From the NCBI GenBank assembly GCA_023957755.1, contig JAMLGT010000018.1, positions 1-64,000 on the forward strand: a stretch of DNA of 64,000 nt, read 5' to 3'. The notes beneath the pieces are model-generated. The model saw only the letters and a list, made by a program, of their open reading frames with translations. It did no database searches and was not told the origin of the DNA. Below are positions 46,263 through 55,019 of the stretch, in pieces (within the stretch, counting starts at the first letter, position 1; the number at the start of each line of letters is the position of its first letter). The stretch is from Chitinophagaceae bacterium. Lineage in GTDB: Bacteria > Bacteroidota > Bacteroidia > Chitinophagales > Chitinophagaceae. A program made the translations under genes and the position numbers.

Positions 46263-46284
46263 AGCACAAGCGGACGCTTGCGCT
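46263..46284 (-). repeat. Solitary inverted copy of family B
   Basis: The sequence reads, on the minus strand, AGCGCAAGCGTCCGCTTGTGCT. Its closing pair is A-U, as in array copy 2. It lies about 130 bp outside the array and points the other way. Confidence 0.8.
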
Positions 46285-46330
46285 ATTGATAAATTTTTTC
46301 TAAGCCTTACCAGGTCTTATCTGAATTATC

Positions 46331-46354
46331 CGGCACAAGCGAGACGCTTGCGCC
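46331..46354 (-). repeat. Second solitary inverted copy of family B
   Basis: A perfect core copy on the minus strand (GGCGCAAGCGTCTCGCTTGTGCCG). Its flanks do not share the array linker, so only the palindrome itself was duplicated here. Confidence 0.8.
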
Positions 46355-46400
46355 ATTGGTGCTACTGTTACTTTATTTTCCGGACTTATCCTGTTTTCTC

Positions 46401-46430
46401 TGGCGCAAGCGTCTCGCTTGTGCCGTAAAC
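46401..46430 (+). repeat. Solitary direct copy of family B next to metG
   Basis: A full 30-bp core identical to the array consensus, including the GTAAAC end, 64 bp upstream of the metG promoter. Together with the two inverted copies it makes ten copies in 610 bp. Confidence 0.85.
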
Positions 46431-46493
46431 TTTCAACCCTTCAGCCAAACCCATTCCAAGAAAAAGTTTTTTCGGATTCGCAAACACTCCTTT

Positions 46494-46523
46494 TTGTGAT
46501 ACAAGCTCATTCGGGTAATTTTG
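46494..46523 (+). promoter_or_regulatory. Promoter of metG
   Basis: TTG (46494-46496), a 19-bp spacer and TAATTTTG (46516-46523) match the Bacteroidota consensus perfectly. The ATG of metG is 20 nt further on. This promoter excludes the longer in-frame start at 46418, which would lie upstream of transcription. Confidence 0.8.
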
Positions 46524-46543
46524 CACCATTAATTTTTCAGCAG

Positions 46544-48634
46544 ATGAGTGATCCGTCAAGATATTTAGTTACCGCCGCCCTTCCATACGCCAACGGGCCA
46601 TTACACATTGGCCACCTGGCAGGATGCTACCTTCCGGCAGATATTTTTGTCCGCTACCTGAGAGTAAACCGAAAGGATGTAAAGTTTGTAGGTGGCAGTG
46701 ATGAACACGGGGTACCGATTACCATCCGGGCTATGCAGGAAGGCAAAACACCTCAGGAAGTAGTAGATCATTATCACGCCATCCTGAAAAGCTCGCTGGA
46801 AAACATGGGAATCAGCTATGATATCTATAGTCGCACGTCGCAGCCCATTCACCATAAGACATCACAGGAATTTTTTCTGAACCTTTATAACAAAGGATTA
46901 TTTGAGGAAAAAGAATCAGCACAGTACTATGATGAAAAGGTAGGTGTTTTCCTGGCAGACCGCTATATCACCGGCACTTGCCCTATATGCGGCAATCCCA
47001 ATGCCTATGGTGACCAGTGTGAAAAATGTGGTTCTTCACTCAGTCCCGACCAATTGATCAATCCACACAGTACACTCAGTGATGCAGTGCCTGTAAAGAA
47101 GATCACCAAACACTGGTATTTTCCACTTCAGCAATATGAACCCTTCCTGAAAGAGTGGATATTGGAAGGACATAAAGAATGGAAGAATAACGTATATGGC
47201 CAATGCAAAAGCTGGCTCGACAACGGACTACAATCCAGAGCCATGACCCGCGACAGCAACTGGGGAATCAAAGTGCCACTTCCGGATGCCGAAGGCAAAG
47301 TGCTCTACGTATGGTTTGATGCACCTATCGGATATATCTCGGCCACCAAAGAGCTGACAGATGACTGGGAGAAATATTGGTGTGACCCCAATACAAAACT
47401 CTATCACTTCATCGGTAAAGACAATATTGTATTTCACTGTATTATCTTCCCGGCTATGTTGAAGGCCCATGGCGACTTCGTGTTACCGACTAACGTACCG
47501 GCGAACGAATTCCTGAACATTGAAGGAGATAAAGTGTCCACGAGCCGCAACTGGGCTGTATGGATTGATGAGTACCTTAAAGACTTTCCGGGCCAGCAGG
47601 ATGTACTTAGATATGTCCTTTGTGCCAATGCTCCTGAAACAAAAGATAATGACTTCACGTGGAAAGACTTCCAGGATCGCAATAACAGCGAACTCGTAGC
47701 CAATCTTGGAAACTTCGTGAACCGCACTTTTGTGCTGATGCATAAATTGTGCGGAGGCAAAGTGCCTCCATTACACGGAGAAGTGGCTACCGAAGAAGAC
47801 CAGCAAATGATTAACGCTTTTGCAGAAACAAAACAGAAAGTGGGCAGCCTCATCGAGCAGTTCAAGTTCAGAGAAGCGCTCAGCGAAATCATGGAACTGG
47901 CGCGCAAAGGCAATAAATATATGCAGGACAAAGAGCCCTGGATTCTTGCACGGCAATTAGACGCAAATGGCAAAGTAGAAGAAACGGCTCAGAAGAAAAT
48001 AGACATGTGCATCCACGTATGTCTGCAATTATGCGCGAATCTGGCCATACTGATTTATCCCTTTATGCCCGACACCTCCAAGAAGATGCTGAAGATGATG
48101 AAAGTGGTGCAACGTATGTTGTTCTGGGAGAATGCAGGCAAGGCCAAACTCCTGAGTGTGGGGTACAGCCTGCGTGCGCCTGAACTGCTTTTCAGAAAGA
48201 TTGAAGACAGCGAGATAGAAGCCCAGTTAGAAAAACTAAAAAGCGGAACTGCAAAAGCAAAGGAGAAAAAAGAAGCGGCTTCGGCAACTACTTATACTCC
48301 ACTAAAATCTGAAATCACCATAGATGATTTTGGCAAACTGGATTTCCGTACAGGCACTATTCTGACGGCAGAAAAAGTGGAAAAAGCAGATAAACTGCTC
48401 AAACTTGAAATCGATCTGGGATTTGAAAAAAGGACAATTCTCTCAGGCATTGCACAGCATTTCACCCCCGAAGAAATTATCGGACAAAGGGTAGTCGTAG
48501 TAGCGAACCTTGCTCCCAGAAAGATGCGGGGAATTGATAGCAACGGTATGATATTGATGGCAGAGAATCATGAAGGAAAATTATTTTTTGTATCACCGGG
48601 CGAAGTTGTAGGCAACGGATATACGGTGAGGTAG
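46544..48634 (+). CDS. metG: Methionyl-tRNA synthetase with C-terminal tRNA-binding domain
   Basis: A class I synthetase charging initiator and elongator tRNA-Met, 696 residues from the ATG at 46544. HIGH motif: [10 protein letters not shown] (about residue 21). Zinc knuckle: [18 protein letters not shown] (about 145). The KMSKS-equivalent is KVSTS in [13 protein letters not shown] (about 330). The last 115 residues, after a charged linker rich in Lys, Ala and Glu, form the EMAP/Trbp111-type domain ([37 protein letters not shown]). The frame continues 42 residues upstream through a family B repeat, but promoter and family alignment reject that extension. Confidence 0.97.
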   Translation: MSDPSRYLVTAALPYANGPLHIGHLAGCYLPADIFVRYLRVNRKDVKFVGGSDEHGVPITIRAMQEGKTPQEVVDHYHAILKSSLENMGISYDIYSRTSQPIHHKTSQEFFLNLYNKGLFEEKESAQYYDEKVGVFLADRYITGTCPICGNPNAYGDQCEKCGSSLSPDQLINPHSTLSDAVPVKKITKHWYFPLQQYEPFLKEWILEGHKEWKNNVYGQCKSWLDNGLQSRAMTRDSNWGIKVPLPDAEGKVLYVWFDAPIGYISATKELTDDWEKYWCDPNTKLYHFIGKDNIVFHCIIFPAMLKAHGDFVLPTNVPANEFLNIEGDKVSTSRNWAVWIDEYLKDFPGQQDVLRYVLCANAPETKDNDFTWKDFQDRNNSELVANLGNFVNRTFVLMHKLCGGKVPPLHGEVATEEDQQMINAFAETKQKVGSLIEQFKFREALSEIMELARKGNKYMQDKEPWILARQLDANGKVEETAQKKIDMCIHVCLQLCANLAILIYPFMPDTSKKMLKMMKVVQRMLFWENAGKAKLLSVGYSLRAPELLFRKIEDSEIEAQLEKLKSGTAKAKEKKEAASATTYTPLKSEITIDDFGKLDFRTGTILTAEKVEKADKLLKLEIDLGFEKRTILSGIAQHFTPEEIIGQRVVVVANLAPRKMRGIDSNGMILMAENHEGKLFFVSPGEVVGNGYTVR

Positions 48635-48697
48635 CTTCCCTAAATATCAGAGTCCACTTTGGTGTTTATCCTCTCAGAAAAAGCGAACATTACCAAA

Positions 48698-48727
48698 TTG
48701 CAGGCCGACAATGAAAGATTATCTTTG
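48698..48727 (+). promoter_or_regulatory. Promoter of the OsmC-family gene
   Basis: TTG (48698-48700), 19-bp spacer and TATCTTTG (48720-48727) match the consensus perfectly; the leader to the ATG at 48769 is about 35 nt. Confidence 0.75.
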
Positions 48728-48768
48728 AGGCCGTTTAATAAACATTCACCAATCAAATTTCACACACG

Positions 48769-49188
48769 ATGAGTAAGTATGCAATCGCCACCTGGCGCGG
48801 TACAGGCAAAGAAGGTAAAGGATCCATATCCACCGAAACACAGGTACTGAGTAATTCCCCATTTACCTTTGCCACACGTTTTGGTGAAGCGAAGGATGGC
48901 ACCAATCCTGAAGAACTCATAGCCGCTGCACATGCAGGATGTTTTTCAATGAAACTGAGTTTCGTACTCAATGAGGCAGGGTTCACAGCAGAAGATATTG
49001 AGACCCGTTGTGATATCAGTTTCGCTGATGGCGCTATCAGCAAATCACACCTTTCGGTAAGGGCAAAGGTGCCTGGCATTTCTCCACAGAAATTCAAAGA
49101 ATGTGCTGAAAATGCAAAAGTAAATTGTCCTATTTCCAAATCACTCAATAGCAAGATTGAAGTGACAATGGATGCTGTGTTGCATTAG
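48769..49188 (+). CDS. OsmC/Ohr-family peroxiredoxin
   Basis: Thiol peroxidases of this family reduce organic hydroperoxides. The 139 residues contain both catalytic cysteines: AAAHAGCFSMKL (about residue 60) and AKVNCPISKSL (about 125). The N-terminus MSKYAIATWRGTGKEGKG and the TNPEELIAAAHA stretch are typical of the OsmC subgroup (YhfA/OsmC) rather than Ohr. It sits between metG and a methionine-sulfoxide reductase gene, giving a small oxidative-damage neighbourhood, though each gene has its own promoter. Confidence 0.92.
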   Translation: MSKYAIATWRGTGKEGKGSISTETQVLSNSPFTFATRFGEAKDGTNPEELIAAAHAGCFSMKLSFVLNEAGFTAEDIETRCDISFADGAISKSHLSVRAKVPGISPQKFKECAENAKVNCPISKSLNSKIEVTMDAVLH

Positions 49189-49351
49189 TATTCCATTGCC
49201 TTTTCAAAGCGTTGAGGTTTCGTTTCCTGCACGAAAGCACATTTTTATCCGGTACACATTTTCTCAATCCGGCAACCTGAACAGCCGGGTAACATGGCAT
49301 TCAATTGATAGCTGAGTAGAGATTTTGGAATGGCTGTCCTTAAATCTACCC

Positions 49352-49359
49352 TACCTTTG
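49352..49359 (+). promoter_or_regulatory. Promoter -7 element of the msrC-cdd1 pair
   Basis: TACCTTTG is a perfect TAnnTTTG match ending 4 nt before the ATG at 49364. It predicts a leaderless transcript. The nearest upstream TTG (49325-49327) is 24 bp away, longer than the usual 19. Confidence 0.6.
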
Positions 49360-49363
49360 CCCT

Positions 49364-49837
49364 ATGGCAGAAGACCTTACTATTATCAGCGGAGACAAGA
49401 CGGCACAATATCAATCACTTATTCCTCAAATCAGGGGACTACTCGATGGAGAACCTGACCTTATCGCCAATCTGGCTAATATTTGTGGTGCGTTGAAAGA
49501 ACAGTTCGACTGGCTATGGGTAGGATTTTATTTGGTAAAAGGTAGCGACCTGGTACTCGGCCCCTTTCAGGGCCCGGTGGCTTGCACAAGAATCAGAAAG
49601 GGCAAAGGCGTTTGTGGCACAGCCTGGGAAAAACGCGAGACACTGATAGTGCTGGATGTAACTAAATTTGCCGGACATATCGCGTGCAACAGCACTTCAA
49701 GATCAGAAATCGTATTGCCTGTAATCAGAAACAACGAGGTGGTAGCGGTACTGGATGTGGACAGCACCATGCCCGCGCACTTCGATGAAACTGACCGTCA
49801 ATTTCTAGAACAGATTATAGCCTTAATTCATTTCTAA
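49364..49837 (+). CDS. msrC: Free methionine-(R)-sulfoxide reductase (GAF domain)
   Basis: fRMsr reduces free L-methionine-(R)-sulfoxide using a GAF-fold active site. The 157 residues have the three family cysteines: GPVACTRI, GKGVCGTAW and GHIACNSTSRSEIVLPV, at the spacing (10 and 24 residues) of E. coli YebR C84, C94 and C118. WLWVGFYLVKG and VLDVDSTMPAHFDETD complete the GAF core. The start at 49364 fits the family and the promoter; an upstream TTG at 49325 does not. A Cdd1-like gene follows after 26 bp. Confidence 0.93.
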   Translation: MAEDLTIISGDKTAQYQSLIPQIRGLLDGEPDLIANLANICGALKEQFDWLWVGFYLVKGSDLVLGPFQGPVACTRIRKGKGVCGTAWEKRETLIVLDVTKFAGHIACNSTSRSEIVLPVIRNNEVVAVLDVDSTMPAHFDETDRQFLEQIIALIHF

Positions 49838-49863
49838 CCAACGCCCTTCCACACATCCAACTT

Positions 49864-50139
49864 ATGTCCTTAACACAAACCATAAAAGAACTGACCCTTA
49901 TTCCTGGTATTGGTAAATCAATTGCCACTGACCTGTACAATATAGGCATCAGGCATGTGGACGATCTCCGTGGCCAGGATCCAGAGGTGCTCTTTAAAAC
50001 CTCTAATGAATTTGCAGGATGTATTCAGGACAGATGCCTGCTCTATACATTCAGGTGTGCCGTATATTATGCAGAAACGCCGCGCGAATTACAGGAAGCA
50101 GAAAAATTAAAATGGTGGAACTGGAAAGACAATCGATAA
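49864..50139 (+). CDS. Cdd1-like helix-hairpin-helix protein
   Basis: This 91-residue protein matches the Cdd1 family (named for a Clostridioides difficile pathogenicity-locus neighbour). An N-terminal helix-hairpin-helix (ELTLIPGIGKSIATDLYNIGI, about 10-30) is followed by VDDLRGQDPEVLF. A Cys-containing helix (FAGCIQDRCLLYTFRCAVYYAE) and a WWNWKD tail end it. The HhH suggests DNA or nucleotide binding, but the family's role is not known. It is probably co-transcribed with msrC. Confidence 0.85.
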   Translation: MSLTQTIKELTLIPGIGKSIATDLYNIGIRHVDDLRGQDPEVLFKTSNEFAGCIQDRCLLYTFRCAVYYAETPRELQEAEKLKWWNWKDNR

Positions 50140-50297
50140 CCCAATGGATTGATTAATCTATAACCGAATGATTATACCTATTCACGCCGGAAGTTCTCTT
50201 TCACGTGATTTATTTCAGGATTTGTCCGATCCAAAATTCTTAAAAAACAGAACCATTGATTTTCGAGCTGATAATTTATTGATTGCCCTGTCAGGTG

Positions 50298-50389
50298 AGG
50301 CTAAGGCTTGCCGGGCATAGACTTTACACTTATTACCCTACCCGGAAGAGCAGGGCCAATAAAGTCTCATTCACCAAGGGCTTTAGCCT
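50298..50389. repeat. Family C palindromic element, copy 1
   Basis: A 92-bp nested palindrome: outer arms AGGCTAAGGC / GGGCTTTAGCCT, inner arms AGACTTTA / TAAAGTCT, and a CCCT / AGGG tip in CTTATTACCCTACC...GCAGGGCC. A related 90-bp element lies at 62408-62497 with the same layout and clear sequence similarity. Confidence 0.75.
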
Positions 50390-50516
50390 TCTTTGAGAAG
50401 GAACGCAATCCACCTGGGGTGGAGTAAAGTAACTTCCTCTCCTTTGTCTAATCCCGACCCTTTACCAAGATGGGTTCCTTAACCCAGCTTGACCACATGT
50501 CTCTACTCAAGCAGAG

Positions 50517-50578
50517 AAATTTCCCCTCCGCCACAGGCAATGCAGGCCTGCGCCCTTCATTGCGCCTGACAGAAATTT
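50517..50578. repeat. Long hairpin element (family D)
   Basis: Outer arms AAATTTC (50517-50523) and GAAATTT (50572-50578) enclose a stem CAGGCAATG (50534-50542) / CATTGCGCCTG (50558-50568, 2-nt bulge). CAGGCCTG, a perfect palindrome, lies at the tip (50543-50550). Only one copy is in the window. Confidence 0.6.
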
Positions 50579-50659
50579 GATTCCAAAAAGTAAATTCTGT
50601 ACGTCTGAAAACTAGTTTTCATCCACCATTTCTTTTTTGGAACTTCGTCAAGCGGGGTG

Positions 50660-52132
50660 TTATCGGCTCTTCTTCACTCCGATCCTGAATCCGTAATTTA
50701 CAAGATGTTCCCTGATTGGATAGGTGTTCTGATATGAAGATAAAATCTGGTAACTGAACACAGGGCCCATACTCCAGTTCACACGTGAACCTTTAAAATC
50801 GATAAGCGTACCAATATTTCCATTGACATTAAATCTCCTGAGCAAATCAGGGTCCTCTACAAAATTCCTCGTATCGCTGGATACCACAAATGAATTAGCA
50901 TCCAACAAGGCCAACGGCTCAACAGCGGACATCACAATCACCCTGACATTATCATTTTCATACACCTTCCAGTCGACACCCAGCGGCATAGACAATGTCA
51001 GACGGTAGTTATTCAGATTCATCTTGCCGGCATTTCCTTTGTTGCCATAATAAGTCATATAGCTCTTATTGGATAATGCGCCCTCTCTGTTTACAAACGT
51101 TACTGAGGCAAATGTCGGGTGTACAAAGTCGGCCTTGATTTTATATCCTGAATAGGTGACATGTGCTCCTGTACGCGCTGAAAGCACGTCATTGATCTTA
51201 TAGATTGCATCTGCCCCACCCTGAATACCTGCAAGCGAGCGCTTACTGATATCAAAACCTACAATATTACTGTTGGCCAACAGACTCTGGGATTGCGGTG
51301 CCTGAATATCTATCTTGTTTAAATGTGCATTAGCCACAACCGGGGCCACAAAGAATTCCCATTGCGCCTTTCTTACTTTAGCGGCCTGCTTCTTAGTGGC
51401 AGCCGCACTGGCAACTCCCGCAGCCGCTACTGTGGCTTCTGAAATAAGTCTGGAGAGTACAATCTTTTTCGTTTCAGGTAATTCAGGCATCACTCCATCA
51501 GACAATCCGGATACTGTCAGATCGGCAATCCCACGCAAACCATAATCCTGTAATACTCCTTTATCTGTTACAGGTACAGATGGGATATTATCCTTATCGG
51601 CACTTTCACTAACCGGAACAGCAACTTCAGAAGCTTTCACAGGTTTATGTTCATCCGGAACGGTTTCAGCACGCTCAATTGTCTGGTTAGGACGCATAAC
51701 AGAATTATCATCCGGCGGCAGAGAAGGCACTGCTACCCTTTCCGCCAGGCCTGCCTGATTATTCTTCCTGCGCTTATCAGTGGGAGCCTGTTTGCTCAAA
51801 ACCATTGTGGCAGATTGGCTCTTTGAATAATCCTTTGCCTTACTATTCAGATTGACAGTTTGCGGATCAATCGGCCCTTCAACTGTAAGTTGTTTATTAT
51901 TTTGTGCTTCAGCCTGAAGTGCATTTTCTTTAACCTGTGGCTGATGTGAACTTCCAATCCAGACGAGACTGATAAGAATCACCAGTCCCATCCCTAATGA
52001 CGGCCATTTGCTTCCGGGGCGTAAATTATTATATATCCCGTTCCAAACGCGTTCACTGGGTACTAGGTAAAACTTGTCGGCCTGTTCCCTGATCAAGTCT
52101 TCAAACTCATCCGTGTCAAATCTCCCATCCAT
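50660..52132 (-). CDS. Membrane-anchored protein with beta-barrel-like domain, partner of the ECF sigma gene
   Basis: This 490-residue protein has three parts. First is a short N-terminal region of about 45 residues with LIREQADKFYLVPSERVWNGIYNNLRP, typical of Bacteroidota anti-sigma-like proteins. Then come one TM helix (LGMGLVILISLVWIG, about 46-60) and a long Pro/Ala/Lys-rich linker (65-260). The last 230 residues are strand-rich with alternating hydrophobic residues, resembling small outer-membrane barrel (PorT-like) domains. It follows the ECF sigma gene by 42 bp. A role in controlling that sigma factor is inferred from context. How one protein spans with a helix and also carries a barrel-like domain is unresolved. 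Confidence 0.7.
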   Translation of the reverse strand: MDGRFDTDEFEDLIREQADKFYLVPSERVWNGIYNNLRPGSKWPSLGMGLVILISLVWIGSSHQPQVKENALQAEAQNNKQLTVEGPIDPQTVNLNSKAKDYSKSQSATMVLSKQAPTDKRRKNNQAGLAERVAVPSLPPDDNSVMRPNQTIERAETVPDEHKPVKASEVAVPVSESADKDNIPSVPVTDKGVLQDYGLRGIADLTVSGLSDGVMPELPETKKIVLSRLISEATVAAAGVASAAATKKQAAKVRKAQWEFFVAPVVANAHLNKIDIQAPQSQSLLANSNIVGFDISKRSLAGIQGGADAIYKINDVLSARTGAHVTYSGYKIKADFVHPTFASVTFVNREGALSNKSYMTYYGNKGNAGKMNLNNYRLTLSMPLGVDWKVYENDNVRVIVMSAVEPLALLDANSFVVSSDTRNFVEDPDLLRRFNVNGNIGTLIDFKGSRVNWSMGPVFSYQILSSYQNTYPIREHLVNYGFRIGVKKSR

Positions 52133-52174
52133 TTCTTTCTCTTCAGGTATTTTTGGGTTTATTACAATTTGCAG

Positions 52175-52750
52175 TTAGATTTCACCTGAAACCATCTTCA
52201 ATTTTTCCTTCGGTTTAGTCAGAATTTTTTTCTTTATCAATATGTCCTCCAACAAACTCTTTGCTCTTGTATATTGCGACCTGCTGGTACTTTCTCCTAT
52301 TTCCAGGATTGTTCCAATCTCTTTGTGTGAGAAACCTTCAATTGCATACAAGTTCAATACCGTCCTGTAGCCCAATGGCAACATACGAATACACTCAACC
52401 ACCTGTTTTGCCTGCAAAAGAGAGGGAATTGAGTAATCTCTGATACGCACTTCTTCCGCATAGGCCAATGACACACTCTCTGCAAACTTTTTATTCTTTT
52501 TCAGATGATTGATACAGGTATGCACCATAATCGTTCTGACCCAACCTTCCAAAGAACCTTCACCCTTAAACTGGTGAATCTGACTGAATACTTTCATGAA
52601 CCCCTCCTGCAGCATATCTTCTGCATCTTCCTGATTTCTGGCATACCGATAACACACGCCAAGCATTTTTGCACTGTGACGCTTATAAAGCGCTCTTTGT
52701 GCTCCTGGCAGGTTTTCCCGGCACCCTTGGATCATTTGCTCCTCAGTCAT
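52175..52750 (-). CDS. RNA polymerase ECF sigma factor
   Basis: A sigma-70 of the extracytoplasmic-function class, 191 residues from the ATG at 52750. Region 2 (about 15-85) shows RALYKRHSAKMLGVCYRYARNQEDAEDMLQE with the core -10-binding helix FKGEGSLEGWVRTIMVHTCIN. Region 4 (about 125-175) has LPLGYRTVLNLYAIEGFSHKEIGTILEIGESTSRSQ. An upstream ATG (52786) adds 12 residues that do not fit the family. A TATCTTAG (52773-52780, minus) one base off the -7 box lies just upstream of 52750. It forms an operon with the membrane-anchored protein. Confidence 0.93.
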   Translation of the reverse strand: MTEEQMIQGCRENLPGAQRALYKRHSAKMLGVCYRYARNQEDAEDMLQEGFMKVFSQIHQFKGEGSLEGWVRTIMVHTCINHLKKNKKFAESVSLAYAEEVRIRDYSIPSLLQAKQVVECIRMLPLGYRTVLNLYAIEGFSHKEIGTILEIGESTSRSQYTRAKSLLEDILIKKKILTKPKEKLKMVSGEI

Positions 52751-52894
52751 TATGGGTATTAGTTTAACCCCACTAAGATAAGACAAATAATTCCAAAATT
52801 TGCTGCATGGAAAAATTGGATTTTTTTACATTATGATACTAACTGCCTATGTATCATAAGAATAGGCAGGACAGGATAAGCCTTAAAAAAGCAA

Positions 52895-53389
52895 TTATTT
52901 TTTCCTGATCAGGCTGTCAGCAGGGTATTTGGCTTCCATTGCTGCCCTGGCTTGGTCGGCCCACGCGAAAATTTCCTTCTTCTGATCGTCAGAGAGTGAG
53001 GTGCCTGAATGCATCACAGTATAGCCTTTCACAGGCATTTTACCTTCTTCAATCTCTTCTCTGATTTCGCGCAACTTCTTGTACTGGCGGTAGAGCGGAT
53101 AGCTTCCAATTGCAGAGAAGTTCAGCTCTCTTCTGCCTTCCACAATATGGTCGTGCAATATCCACCGGGCCGGTTGCACATTCCAATACCAGGGATACTT
53201 AATCTCATCACTATGGCAGTCGTAGCAGGAGTTTTTAAAAGTGGACATTACATTCTCCGGCACCTCAAAAACATGGTTGACAGCCAATTCCTCAGGGTGA
53301 ATATCCACCACTTTGTCGGGCCTGAAAAACTGAATCACTATAAACGCAAGTACAATAATAAAAAGCAGCGCTTTGACAATCTTTCCCAT
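52895..53389 (-). CDS. Haem-binding domain protein (membrane-anchored)
   Basis: This 164-residue protein begins with a TM anchor (LLFIIVLAFIVIQFF, 8-22). It carries one c-type haem motif, NSCYDCHSDEIKYPWYWNVQP (about residue 54), followed by EGKMPVKGYTVMHSGTSLSDDQ, matching the Bacteroidota haem-binding domain family. The Met in GKMP is a likely axial ligand. It would face the periplasm. It is 5 bp downstream of gpmI on the same strand and is probably co-transcribed, although the functions look unrelated. Confidence 0.9.
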   Translation of the reverse strand: MGKIVKALLFIIVLAFIVIQFFRPDKVVDIHPEELAVNHVFEVPENVMSTFKNSCYDCHSDEIKYPWYWNVQPARWILHDHIVEGRRELNFSAIGSYPLYRQYKKLREIREEIEEGKMPVKGYTVMHSGTSLSDDQKKEIFAWADQARAAMEAKYPADSLIRKK

Positions 53390-53394
53390 TTGAT

Positions 53395-54915
53395 TTAGTT
53401 TTTATTAAACAAGGTTGTTCCGGTCATTGCTTCCGGTATCGGAAGATTCATTAATTGTAAAATGGTAGGTGCCACATCTCCTAATTTCCCGGGTTGCAGC
53501 TCCAGTGCCCCTGCACCTATAACGAAATAGGGCACCAGGTTCTTTGTATGTGCCGTATTAGGCGTGCCATTCTCATTGATCATATAATCCGCATTGCCGT
53601 GGTCTGCCGTCAAAAATATGGTATATCCACTCTCCAATGCAGCAGTAACTACTTTTTCCACACACTGATCCACGGTCTCCACCGCCTTCACTACGGCATC
53701 CCAAACTCCGGTGTGTCCGACCATGTCGGCATTGGCAAAATTGAGGCAGATAAAGTCGGCGGTCTTATTCTTTATCTCCGGCAGTAACGCGTCTGTCACC
53801 TCCCTTGCACTCATCTCAGGCTGAAAATCATAGGTAGGCACCTTGGGCGAAGGAATCATTATCCTCTTTTCCCCCTCAAAAGTTTGTTCCCTGCCTCCAC
53901 TGAAGAAGAAAGTAACATGAGGGTATTTTTCGGTCTCCGCAATCCGGATTTGCTTCAAATGATGATGCTCCAATACTTCCCCAATCGTACTCGTAAGGTC
54001 CTGATTATTAAAGATGTTATGTACGTTCCTGAAAGTGTGGTCATAGATTGTCATCGTGGTGTAGTAAAGATTCAAAGGTGTCATCTCCTGTTCGGGAAAT
54101 GCCCGCTGGGTCAATGCTTCAGTAATCTGCCGGCAGCGGTCTGTTCTGAAATTAAAACAAATCACTGCATCATCTTCCTTAATTGCTGCATCTGCAACCG
54201 TGTTGTGCACAATAGGAAGTATAAACTCATCCGTAACACCTTCTTCATAAGATTGCCTTACCGCATCAAGTACATCGCTTACCTGTTTACCCTCTCTTTT
54301 CACCAACGCATCGTAAGCCTTCTTAATCCGCTCCCAACGTTTGTCGCGATCCATAGCATAGTAGCGCCCTACAACGGTAGCAATCTCACCGGTCGTCTTA
54401 TCAAGATGCTGTTGCAGATCAGTAAGATATCCAATTCCACTTTTAGGATCCGTGTCTCTCCCGTCAGTGAAAGCATGAATCTTTACCTTTTCGATTCCCC
54501 TGTCCTTACAAATCTTCGTGAGCGCTTTTAGATGATTGATATGCGAATGCACACCCCCATCGCTTACCAGGCCCATCAGATGAAGGGTTTTACCATGATC
54601 CTTTGCATAACTCAACGTATCATTCAGTGCAGTATTTGCTTCCAGCGACCCGTCCTCTATAGCTATATTGATTCGCTCAAGTTCCTGATACACAATCCTT
54701 CCGGCACCAAGGTTCAGATGCCCCACCTCACTATTTCCCATCTGGCCTTCAGGTAATCCAACAGCCCTGCCGCAGGTAACCAGCGTGCTATTGGGATATT
54801 TACTGTAAAGGGAAGAGACAAACGGTGTTTTGGCAGCCCGGATGGCATCACTCTTTGCAACCTTTCCCAGCCCCCATCCGTCCATTATAATTAAAATAGC
54901 TCTGTTATTTTCCAT
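53395..54915 (-). CDS. gpmI: Phosphoglycerate mutase, cofactor-independent
   Basis: The enzyme interconverts 3- and 2-phosphoglycerate through a phosphoserine intermediate with two Mn ions. At 506 residues it has the family length. The nucleophile Ser is in GQMGNSEVGHLNLGAGR (about residue 61), preceded by IIMDGWG with the first metal Asp. Other metal and substrate motifs are SDGGVHSHINHL, TDGRDTDP, FNFRTDR, NFANADMVGHTG and TADHGNADYM. A perfect -7 box ends 4 nt before the ATG. Confidence 0.98.
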   Translation of the reverse strand: MENNRAILIIMDGWGLGKVAKSDAIRAAKTPFVSSLYSKYPNSTLVTCGRAVGLPEGQMGNSEVGHLNLGAGRIVYQELERINIAIEDGSLEANTALNDTLSYAKDHGKTLHLMGLVSDGGVHSHINHLKALTKICKDRGIEKVKIHAFTDGRDTDPKSGIGYLTDLQQHLDKTTGEIATVVGRYYAMDRDKRWERIKKAYDALVKREGKQVSDVLDAVRQSYEEGVTDEFILPIVHNTVADAAIKEDDAVICFNFRTDRCRQITEALTQRAFPEQEMTPLNLYYTTMTIYDHTFRNVHNIFNNQDLTSTIGEVLEHHHLKQIRIAETEKYPHVTFFFSGGREQTFEGEKRIMIPSPKVPTYDFQPEMSAREVTDALLPEIKNKTADFICLNFANADMVGHTGVWDAVVKAVETVDQCVEKVVTAALESGYTIFLTADHGNADYMINENGTPNTAHTKNLVPYFVIGAGALELQPGKLGDVAPTILQLMNLPIPEAMTGTTLFNKN

Positions 54916-54919
54916 CTGT

Positions 54920-54927
54920 CAAAGCTA
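54920..54927 (-). promoter_or_regulatory. Promoter -7 element of gpmI
   Basis: TAGCTTTG on the minus strand is a perfect TAnnTTTG match, 4 nt from the gpmI ATG, predicting a leaderless transcript. Confidence 0.6.
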
Positions 54928-55019
54928 TTGTATTCATTGTTTTATTCCTTAATAGAAATTATATTTATGATAAATTTTGTCTGGCAACAGGTCATCTTCA
55001 ACCCCCAAAAAAGTAAAAG

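Larger units (their letters stand above)
50140..50659. other. Structured non-coding gap between convergent genes
   Basis: The 520 bp contain no supported gene but at least five inverted repeats: the family C element (50298-50389), CCAC-CTGG-GGTGG near 50410, TGGGTT-CCTT-AACCCA (50471-50486), and the long hairpin at 50517-50578. Such a density of stems is not expected by chance. It could be a group of decayed palindromic mobile repeats or a structured RNA. Confidence 0.55.

Noticed and set aside
53884-54531. Plus-strand 215-codon frame
   Set aside because: It lies entirely antisense within gpmI, which has all its catalytic motifs.
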